A stretch of DNA of 59,082 bases from Planctomycetota bacterium (GTDB lineage Bacteria > Planctomycetota > UBA1135 > GCA-002686595), in contig NYYZ01000006.1 in assembly GCA_002686945.1 (NCBI GenBank), positions 22,456 through 81,537 on the forward strand, in the 5' to 3' direction. Below, one piece after another: positions 52,567 through 59,082 of the stretch. The notes under the pieces were generated by a model. It searched no databases. It was not told the DNA's origin and saw nothing but the letters and a program-made list of their open reading frames with translations. Positions within the stretch are counted from its first letter, which is position 1. Every line of letters begins with the position of its first letter. A program made the translations under genes and the position numbers.

Positions 52567-53424
52567 TCAGATGCGGGTAGAGGCGGCGTCGCCCTGAGAA
52601 ATCGTGCGGCCGCCAACAGTCTTGACGATCTCGGCAACGCACATGTTGCCCTGCACTTCGACCACGCGCACGCGACCCTTGTACTGGGCGCCAGCGTAGA
52701 CCTCGAAAGTAAAGCCGCGCTTGACTCCATCAGCAGAGCCCTTGTTGATCGAGACCAGCCCCGGAGCAACGCCGGCGTTGACACCAAGGACTGCGCCGTC
52801 GATCAGGGGCATGTTGGCGATTTCAACAACGGAAACGCCCGTATGCTCAACCAAGGCCTGCAGGTCGATTTCCAACTGGCTGTTGGCCTTCGTAAGTGAG
52901 GTCACATGACGCTCAAAGCCGGTAATCTGGTCCTGTGCTTCTGAAAGCGCCGATTCAGCGTCACGCTGTGCTTGCTCTGCGGTGCCTTGAGCCTGCTCCG
53001 CATCGCGACGGGAATTCATCTCGTTGCGCAGATTGGCCTCGGACTGCTCCCAACGACCTTGGAGGTTGTCGTTGCTCTCCGCATAAGACTGCAGGGAGGC
53101 GGTCATGGTGGCCAGCTCAGCACTCATCTGGTTGCCACGATCCTGCTCGCGGGTCAACTCAGCCTGCAGGCGATCTCGATCAGCATTGGCCGCTGCCAGC
53201 TCGCTCTTGGCGGAACTGCGGGCTGTCTTCTCGGTATTGAGATTGTTGCGCAAGTCTTCGATCTCGCCATCCTTGGTCTTGATCGCTGTGTCCATCTCGA
53301 CCTGCAGGTCGGCTTTCTCCTGCTTGTAGTTGTTCGCCGTCTCGAGGTGGTTAGTGGCCCAGCCAAGCGCCAGGGCGGCGAGGGCAAGGTTGACGACGAT
53401 AAAGATCTTTCCGATCGAGCTCAT
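52567..53424 (-). CDS. Membrane-anchored coiled-coil protein
   Basis: 285 residues from ATG 53424. An N-terminal membrane helix (IGKIFIVVNLALAALALGWA) is followed by a coiled coil of about 140 residues, rich in Glu/Gln/Asn/Ala heptads (residues 35-175). The C-terminal domain is compact and beta-rich: GAVLGVNAGVAPGLVSINKG, GVKRGFTFEVYAGAQYKGRV and MCVAEIVKTVGGRTISQGD. This layout (TM, coiled coil, small beta barrel) is MreC-like in shape, although mreC is present separately. It is upstream of the mre genes and may be a shape or envelope scaffold. No family is assigned. Confidence 0.78.
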   Translation of the reverse strand: MSSIGKIFIVVNLALAALALGWATNHLETANNYKQEKADLQVEMDTAIKTKDGEIEDLRNNLNTEKTARSSAKSELAAANADRDRLQAELTREQDRGNQMSAELATMTASLQSYAESNDNLQGRWEQSEANLRNEMNSRRDAEQAQGTAEQAQRDAESALSEAQDQITGFERHVTSLTKANSQLEIDLQALVEHTGVSVVEIANMPLIDGAVLGVNAGVAPGLVSINKGSADGVKRGFTFEVYAGAQYKGRVRVVEVQGNMCVAEIVKTVGGRTISQGDAASTRI

Positions 53425-53758
53425 GTCCGTAGGGGGGGTTGGGATGAGGGGAGGGGCAGCCGGGACAAAAGCGCCTTGGCTGGGGGAAGAAACGAATCCG
53501 TGCTGGACTCGGGGGGGGGGGGGATGATCCCCGTTGGTTGTTCGTGGGTGGAGAGTACGCTGAGGCAATGACCATGAAGTCGGTCACAACAGCACATTTC
53601 TCATCTTTTTGTTTTTCTTGCCCACAGGCATCCCTCAAGAGGCCGCAGGTGGCGGTCACTCGGTGAACTTCCGTGGGAAGGGGGCGCGAGTATAGGCAGG
53701 CTCTCGTGGCTGGTCAACCAGCCCAGGGCACCTGCCTCACAGGCGTTCCCTTGGCGGC
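53425..53758. other. Intergenic region with a poly-G tract and small inverted repeats
   Basis: 334 bp between lnt and the coiled-coil gene, both on the minus strand. It contains 13 consecutive G at 53511-53523, TGACC-8 bases-GGTCA on the minus strand (about 53568-53586), an A/T-rich patch near 53600-53625, and GGCTGG-TCAA-CCAGCC at 53708-53723, which may end lnt transcripts. No gene is supported. Confidence 0.5.
53511..53523. repeat. Homopolymer run of 13 G
   Basis: Thirteen consecutive G on the plus strand (C on the coding strand of the coiled-coil gene), 87-99 bp upstream of ATG 53424. In a promoter or leader such a tract could alter spacing when its length changes. Confidence 0.9.
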
Positions 53759-55627
53759 CTATCCACTGGATTCCTTCCGGTTACCCCCCCGACGCGCCCA
53801 GAGGAGCAGGATCAGGCTGAGCAGCCCCAGCAGGGGAGTCTGAACATGCTGGCTGCTGGCCCAGGGAGTGGGCCCCTGACCAGGGTCCAGAGGCACAGGA
53901 ACCGTTGCCAGGAGGGTCCCCCGGGCCATTTTTGGCTCTCCATCGGGTGCCAGGACATCGGTGGTCCTGCCATCCGGATCCAGGACCAGGGTCACCCCAG
54001 AATTCGTCGCCCGAGCTATCGAGCGACCGGTGGAAATCGCCGCCAGGCGGGAAAAAGCCACCATGTGGTCCATCTCAACGCTTTTTTCGTACCAGGCCTC
54101 ATTGGAGAGCACCAAATGCAGGTCCAGGGGCCCTCGACGGGTTGGTTCAGCGAAGGGAGCATCGAAGACATTGTCGTAACAGATGATCACACTGGCGTGA
54201 TTCTCGCGCTCCCGTTCCCCTGCGCTGGGGAAACTGACCACCCCCTGCTCCTCTCCTGCCACAAAGTCCGGCACATATCCACCCACCGAGCGCAAGGCGT
54301 CCAGCAGGAAGGGCAGGTGCACGAAGAGGGAGGGGTCCTCCGCAGCGGGTACCAGCTGGGTTTTGGCCCCGCTGAGAATGCGGGTGGCGTCTGGCAGCCA
54401 AAGGGCGGACCCGTTCAGGCGCCGAAGTTCGCCCTGGTGGACCACCACCACCTCAATACCGGTCAGGAAAGAAGCACCGTGGGGCAGAATCGGCCGGCCG
54501 AGGACGGCCTCTTCCATGAACAGGGCTCCTCGACTTTGAAGCGCTGGCAACAGGGAGGGAGAAACCCGCTGGGGCAAGCCGAAGAGAATGCCCTCCACCA
54601 GGCAACGGGTGATTTCGGCAAACTGGGTGAGTTCCTGGGGCTCCCAGTCCGGCCCGATCCAGTCTGGGCGGCCGACACCCGACTCGGCAGCCTCCAGCAC
54701 TCCCTCGGCCAAGACCTTGCTCGGCAGCATGGTCTCCCCCCAGACAACCAGATCAATGGGTGGCCCATCGTTGGCGCTCACCGCCTCGAAGGTCAGGTTG
54801 ACAGGATCCACATACAACTCTGCCAGACTGTCGCGACTGAAAGCCTTGAGGTGCTGCTGCAGCCCCGGAGTCACCAAGAGGACCCGGGGCCCGTCAATGG
54901 TCACAGGGGCAGGCACCACCTGAGCCAACAGACAACCCAGGGCAAACGGTCCCAAGCCGAACAAGTGAGTCGCAGTAGAGACCTTTCCCTTTCGAATCAC
55001 GAGCGCAGCCAAATAGCCCCCCATGGCCGCAAGAACCCAGCTGAGGCCAAACGTCCCCCAAACCCGCGCGCTGCCATTCAAGTAGGGCATGTCGTGGGCC
55101 AAGAGCCCCAGACGCCACCAACCAAAAGAAATCGGAGCGGGCAGGGTCCAGCGCAGGATCTCTCCCACCAGCCAGGCAGCAGGCACAGCGAGGGCGAGAT
55201 TCAAACGGCCACGCGTTCCTCGCAGCAAGGTCCCGCCGAGCACAATCCAAAGGGCCGGCACCACACCCATTGGCAGCAGCAGCCAAGGCAAGAGGTAGCG
55301 CATCCAGGCAAACCAGGCCACCAGGCCGATGCTGGCAAACAGCCACTCGATCAAGCGCGCCCTGGGCCCTGGTCGGGAAACCGCCAGAGCCCAGGGGCAA
55401 AGGGATGCAGCGCCCACCCAACCCTGAAGCCAGGAGGGCAGAATGCCGGGCTGTGCCAGACACAAGAACGTCCAACCGAGGAGCAGCAAGAGGGCCCTCT
55501 CCCGAGGAGCCAGTACCGGCTCTGACTCATTCCTTGCAGAGAAAACTGTCTCGGAGGACACTCCTTCGCCTGCTTGACCTGAAGAATCGGCACAATCATG
55601 TTCTGCAACCTTGCGCCTGCCTGTCAT
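53759..55627 (-). CDS. lnt: Apolipoprotein N-acyltransferase
   Basis: Inner-membrane enzyme adding the third acyl chain to lipoproteins. The 622 residues have a hydrophobic N-terminal half with several helices and a C-terminal nitrilase (carbon-nitrogen hydrolase) domain. Catalytic parts are visible: the Glu in LVVWGETMLPS (about residue 296), a Cys in SVIICYDNVFDAPF (about residue 483) and LSNEAWYEKS following, with RATNSGVTLVLDPDG near the end. It fits the many lipoprotein signals in the window. The ~40-residue N-terminal leader before the first helix is unusual; a shorter start is possible. It is divergent from the RND adaptor gene. Confidence 0.85.
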   Translation of the reverse strand: MTGRRKVAEHDCADSSGQAGEGVSSETVFSARNESEPVLAPRERALLLLLGWTFLCLAQPGILPSWLQGWVGAASLCPWALAVSRPGPRARLIEWLFASIGLVAWFAWMRYLLPWLLLPMGVVPALWIVLGGTLLRGTRGRLNLALAVPAAWLVGEILRWTLPAPISFGWWRLGLLAHDMPYLNGSARVWGTFGLSWVLAAMGGYLAALVIRKGKVSTATHLFGLGPFALGCLLAQVVPAPVTIDGPRVLLVTPGLQQHLKAFSRDSLAELYVDPVNLTFEAVSANDGPPIDLVVWGETMLPSKVLAEGVLEAAESGVGRPDWIGPDWEPQELTQFAEITRCLVEGILFGLPQRVSPSLLPALQSRGALFMEEAVLGRPILPHGASFLTGIEVVVVHQGELRRLNGSALWLPDATRILSGAKTQLVPAAEDPSLFVHLPFLLDALRSVGGYVPDFVAGEEQGVVSFPSAGERERENHASVIICYDNVFDAPFAEPTRRGPLDLHLVLSNEAWYEKSVEMDHMVAFSRLAAISTGRSIARATNSGVTLVLDPDGRTTDVLAPDGEPKMARGTLLATVPVPLDPGQGPTPWASSQHVQTPLLGLLSLILLLWARRGGNRKESSG

Positions 55628-55716
55628 GGGCAGAGTGTACCGAGCCCGGTGCCGGCCCGATCCCCGAAACTGCTCGGAGATGCGCCTGCCTGGGCTGCGA
55701 CTGGATCTCCAACTTC

Positions 55717-57084
55717 ATGAACCGCCCCACTGCCAGCCCTGCCCTTCGTCTACCCCTGACGGTCTTCGTCCAAGGCGGCCTCCTGTTGACCTGCCTTTTG
55801 ACTGCGGGCTGTAGCGCAGAGCCCCAAGACCATGCGGCTGGCGGAGAATCCCCGGCCCAACGAAAACGGGAACTGCCCCGAGTGCGCACGGAACCGGTGG
55901 AGCAACGGGAAATGCGTAGAGTCCTGGTCACGGCCAACGCCATCGAGTCGACCCTCGAAGTCGATGTGACCCCCAAGGTCGGCGGACTGGTAACCGAGGT
56001 CCTGGTGGAAGAGGGCATGAGCGTGAAGGCCGGACAAACCCTAGTGATTCTCGACGACAGGGATGCAAGCGCGGCTGTGGGAGAAGCGCAGGTCACCCTG
56101 CGCGAAGCAACCGAGACCCTGCCCAGCTTGAGCTTGACAGTCAGTGAACGCGCAGAAGCGGTTCAGCGGGCGCTCTTGACCCACAGCCAGGCGGATGGAG
56201 AGGTTCAGCGTCACGAGCAAACCGGCCTGATCAGCAAGAACGAACTGAGCAAGCTGCGCCTCGCCAGAGATCATGCCAAGCGCGATCTGGTCAGCGCTCA
56301 ACTCGCCCAACAGAGTGCGGAACACAGCCGCGACACAGGGGGCACCGCCGTGGAAAAGGCGCGCCTCAACTTGGAGCGGCGCGAGTTGGAGCTTTCATAC
56401 ACCCGGATCACAGCACCCTTTGCCGGAGTCATCGCGGCACGCACTGTGCGCGTGGGACGAAACGTGAGCGCGGCGGAAAGCCTGATGACATTGACCGACC
56501 CGAACCACCTTCGGGCGGTGATCTACCGGCCCCAGCGAGAGCTTTCGCTCTTCCAGGAGCGCGCGGACGAATTGGAGATCGCGGTGCTGCCGGACGCATT
56601 GCCAGGGGAATCCTATGTGGGGCACTTGACCATCGTCTCCCCCACCATCGACGCCACCTCGGGCTCGATCCGACTCTCGATTGACTTGGAACAACCCACA
56701 GCAAGGGATCCGCGCCCGCGGCTCTTGCCAGGAATGCTGGTTCGCTTGCATCTGGTGGTAGATCGCCACCTCCAGGCCCTGGTGGTGCGCAAGCGTGCAC
56801 TGCGCCGGGAGGGTGAGCGGCGCTTCTTGTTTGTAGTGCGCGAGGGCATCGCCCAGCGAGTGGAGGTGGAAGAGGGCTTTGAAGAGGATCTCTTCGTGGA
56901 AGTCTTGCCCTTGGGAGACAGCGTATTGGCCGCTGGCGAAGCAGTGATCACAGTTGGCAACCGGGAGATCGAGCCCGGGACCGAGGTGCACATCGAGGAA
57001 GAAGAGGAAAAACAGGTTCCTTCTCCCCCAAGAGACTCGAGCGAGACCGCATCTGCCAAGACCGACTCAGGCAAGGAGAGCTGA
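55717..57084 (+). CDS. RND efflux periplasmic adaptor (membrane fusion protein)
   Basis: 455-residue adaptor lipoprotein bridging the inner-membrane pump and an outer-membrane channel. From ATG 55717 the signal VFVQGGLLLTCLLTAGC has a lipobox. The lipoyl half (VTPKVGGLVTEVLVEEGMSVKAGQTLVILDD), read as two blocks around VEEGMSVKAGQ, is followed by a helical hairpin (about residues 130-225) and the returning LSYTRITAPFAGVIAARTVRVG. Beta-barrel and membrane-proximal domains follow, ending in a Glu-rich tail. The in-frame extension up to 55270 overlaps lnt and is not coding. The pump gene starts immediately after the stop. Confidence 0.92.
   Translation: MNRPTASPALRLPLTVFVQGGLLLTCLLTAGCSAEPQDHAAGGESPAQRKRELPRVRTEPVEQREMRRVLVTANAIESTLEVDVTPKVGGLVTEVLVEEGMSVKAGQTLVILDDRDASAAVGEAQVTLREATETLPSLSLTVSERAEAVQRALLTHSQADGEVQRHEQTGLISKNELSKLRLARDHAKRDLVSAQLAQQSAEHSRDTGGTAVEKARLNLERRELELSYTRITAPFAGVIAARTVRVGRNVSAAESLMTLTDPNHLRAVIYRPQRELSLFQERADELEIAVLPDALPGESYVGHLTIVSPTIDATSGSIRLSIDLEQPTARDPRPRLLPGMLVRLHLVVDRHLQALVVRKRALRREGERRFLFVVREGIAQRVEVEEGFEEDLFVEVLPLGDSVLAAGEAVITVGNREIEPGTEVHIEEEEEKQVPSPPRDSSETASAKTDSGKES
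57073..57078 (+). promoter_or_regulatory. Ribosome-binding site deciding the pump's GTG start
   Basis: AAGGAG with 6-base spacing to GTG 57085. It supports GTG initiation directly after the adaptor's TGA stop. Confidence 0.75.
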
Positions 57085-59082
57085 GTGCAACCCGACCAGC
57101 AACCTGCGCGCTTGGCGTTCATCGCCACGCGCCCCGTGGCAATTACCATGGGCATCGTGGCATTGACGGTCTTTGGGCTGGTTTCCCTCGCGAAACTGCC
57201 CATGAACCTCCTGCCGGAGATCAGCTACCCCACTCTGACTGTGCGCACGGCGTTCCCCGGAGCCGCGCCGGAAGATGTGGAAGATCGCATCTCAAACCGG
57301 ATCAGCGAAGCAGTCTCCACATTGCCGGGCTTGGTGCGCGTGAGTTCCATGAGCCGCGCAGGCTTCAGCGATGTTCTGGTGGAACTGGATTGGGGTTCCG
57401 ACATGACCCTGGCTGTGCAAGAGGTGCGCGACCGCCTGGACAATGTGCAACTGCCCGAGGAAGCCGAACGCCCTCTGATCCTGCGCTATGACCCAAACCT
57501 GGATCCAATCCTGCGCATCTCGATCAGTCCCGCCAGGCAAGTCGCACCCGGTGAAGAACTGAATACCCTCACGACCCTGCGCTGGCTGGCTGAAAAACGC
57601 ATCAAACGTGAACTGGAAGGCCTCTCAGGCGTGGCCGCCATAGGCGTACGCGGAGGACTACGAGAGGAGATACTTGTGGCGGTGGACCCGGACGCCCTGA
57701 CATCCCAGGGCCTCGACCCCGCCGCGATCGCCCAAAGGCTGGCAGCGGAGAACCTGAACGCGTCTTCCGGTGAAGTACTCGAAGGCTCCACGCGCTACTT
57801 GGTGCGCACCCTGAACGAATTCCAGGCCGTGGAAGAAATCCGAAATCTGGCCCTGGTGCGCAAGGGCGGTGCCACAGTACGCATTGGAGATGTAGCCCAG
57901 GTGGAGCGCACGCATGCGGAACGGGAAGTGATCATGCGCATCGACGGGGAAGAAGCGGTGGAACTTGCGATCTACCGCGAAGCTGGCGCCAACATCGTCG
58001 AAGTGGCCCAACGCCTGCGCGAGGGCATTCTCGGCACACCCGAACAAATCGCCCTGGCAGCCAAATTCTCAGGACCAAACGCACGCGAGCCTCGCTGGGA
58101 CGAACGCCAGAAGCTCAGCCAGATTGCCTGGCACATGCGCGCAGACGCAAGCTTCGCTGTACTCAGCGACCAGTCCACTTTCATCGCTGCGGCAGTGAAG
58201 GATGTGCGCGACTCGGCACTCCTGGGAGCCCTTTTGTCCGTACTGGTGATCTGGATTTTTCTCCGAAGAGTGGTTCCCACCCTGGTCATCGCCCTGGCGA
58301 TTCCGATCTCAGTGGCCACTACCTTTGCACCCATGTTCCTGCTGGACGTGTCCTTGAACATCATGTCCCTGGGCGGTCTGGCCCTGGGCGTCGGCATGCT
58401 GGTGGACAACGCAATCGTTGTACTGGAGTCCATTTCTCGCTGCCGAGAAGAGGGCGACAACCCTGTCAATGCAGCGATCCGAGGAGTCGGAGAGGTGGCC
58501 AGCGCAATCACGGCCTCAACACTGACCACCGTTGCGGTCTTTGCCCCCATCGTCTTCGTGGAAGGCATCGCGGGTCAGATCTTCGGGGATCAGGCAGTAA
58601 CCGTGGTGAGCGCCTTGTTGGTCTCTCTCCTGGTGGCGGTGTTGTTCATCCCCATGCTCAGCGCCCTGCCCATGCTGGATGAGTCCAACCAGTCCGGCGA
58701 GTCCCTGGGCTGGCTCAAGTCAGCTGGGAAGTCTCTGCGGCAGCGCCCGCTGGCGGCTCCCCTGCGAGGCCTGATGGTTTCCTGGCAGGTGGCCAGAGAA
58801 TTCCTCTTCGCCGACTGGCGCTGGGGGTGGGATCAGGCGGTTCCAAGTCTGCTGCGCCTGACTGCTGGCCTTGCACGCCTGATCGGTTTTGTCAGCCTGC
58901 GCAGCCTCGCCCTGGGCCTGGCACTTGCCTATGGCATCTTCCTCGTCATCTCCTACATCCCCCGCAGAATCTTCGACTTCCTCTGGAACCTGCTGGACCG
59001 GGCCTATCTTCCACTCCTGCAATATTCCCTGCGCTCGCCCATGGTCGTGCTCTTGGCCGCCGCGGCCCTTGGCTGGTTTGCC
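57085..59082 (+). CDS. RND efflux pump, AcrB/CusA-type (partial, 3' end outside window)
   Basis: Proton-driven inner-membrane transporter, 666 residues visible, with the reading frame open to the window edge. The GTG start directly follows the adaptor stop. The N-terminus RLAFIATRPVAITMGIVALTV is the first membrane helix; LPMNLLPEISYPTLTVRTAFPGAAPEDVE is the classical RND motif, here read from LPMNLLPEISYPT onward. The porter-domain block LVELDWGSDMTLAVQEVRDRL follows. The helix-4 region contains GGLALGVGMLVDNAIVVLES, with the proton-relay Asp position, after FLLDVSLNIMSL. Specificity (drugs versus metals) cannot be told from this part. Confidence 0.93.
   Translation, partial: MQPDQQPARLAFIATRPVAITMGIVALTVFGLVSLAKLPMNLLPEISYPTLTVRTAFPGAAPEDVEDRISNRISEAVSTLPGLVRVSSMSRAGFSDVLVELDWGSDMTLAVQEVRDRLDNVQLPEEAERPLILRYDPNLDPILRISISPARQVAPGEELNTLTTLRWLAEKRIKRELEGLSGVAAIGVRGGLREEILVAVDPDALTSQGLDPAAIAQRLAAENLNASSGEVLEGSTRYLVRTLNEFQAVEEIRNLALVRKGGATVRIGDVAQVERTHAEREVIMRIDGEEAVELAIYREAGANIVEVAQRLREGILGTPEQIALAAKFSGPNAREPRWDERQKLSQIAWHMRADASFAVLSDQSTFIAAAVKDVRDSALLGALLSVLVIWIFLRRVVPTLVIALAIPISVATTFAPMFLLDVSLNIMSLGGLALGVGMLVDNAIVVLESISRCREEGDNPVNAAIRGVGEVASAITASTLTTVAVFAPIVFVEGIAGQIFGDQAVTVVSALLVSLLVAVLFIPMLSALPMLDESNQSGESLGWLKSAGKSLRQRPLAAPLRGLMVSWQVAREFLFADWRWGWDQAVPSLLRLTAGLARLIGFVSLRSLALGLALAYGIFLVISYIPRRIFDFLWNLLDRAYLPLLQYSLRSPMVVLLAAAALGWFA

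Noticed and set aside
53846-55525. 559-codon open frame antisense to lnt.
   Set aside because: It mirrors lnt, has low-complexity Gln/Pro/His/Gly composition, no recognisable domain, and is a by-product of high GC content.

Overview
The window is gene-dense, GC-rich bacterial chromosome from a Gram-negative organism. KDO-8-phosphate synthase, an apolipoprotein N-acyltransferase, a secretin, many lipoproteins and an RND efflux pair all imply an outer membrane. A sulfatase, an alkaline phosphatase, few Shine-Dalgarno sites and a bacterial microcompartment (BMC) locus together suggest Planctomycetota or a related lineage. That placement is an inference, not a proof.

Layout. 1-12.3 kb is mostly housekeeping on the minus strand: valS (partial), an RmlD-like reductase, kdsA (plus strand), a PafA-like phosphatase, a FliA/WhiG-type sigma factor, ybeY-phoH, cdsA-uppS, purA and hyuB. 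12.3-17.7 kb holds scattered type II secretion parts (GspK-like protein, lipoprotein secretin) and a secreted-protein gene broken by a 13-bp tandem duplication. 18-20.9 kb is rpsO-pnp. 21.2-31.9 kb is accessory: two lipoproteins, a double gamma-glutamylcyclotransferase-fold protein, two related TPR proteins, a DUF6687-like protein and a metallo-beta-lactamase-fold hydrolase.

31.99-40.18 kb is the most interesting part. It is one compact minus-strand operon for a BMC: two BMC-H hexamer proteins, an acylating-type aldehyde dehydrogenase with a Cys-rich tail, a divergent tandem-BMC protein, two BMC-P pentamer proteins and a PduT-like BMC-T without the Fe-S cysteine. Two small proteins carry a segment resembling the N-termini of EutQ and EutT; one of these is fused to an ACT domain. 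The operon ends with a DUF711/UPF0210 protein and an MFS transporter. I see no classical signature enzyme (diol dehydratase, ethanolamine lyase, aldolase, glycyl-radical enzyme plus activase), no PduL and no alcohol dehydrogenase. The DUF711 + ACT pair is therefore the best local candidate for the core chemistry.

40.4-44.4 kb carries an exported amidohydrolase, an APC permease and a sulfatase. 44.5-53.4 kb is a cell-shape cluster, transcribed coiled-coil membrane protein, small membrane protein, terminator, then mreB-mreC-mreD-PBP2-rodA, with an unusually large PBP2. The window ends with lnt and, divergently, an RND adaptor plus a truncated AcrB-type pump that starts with GTG.
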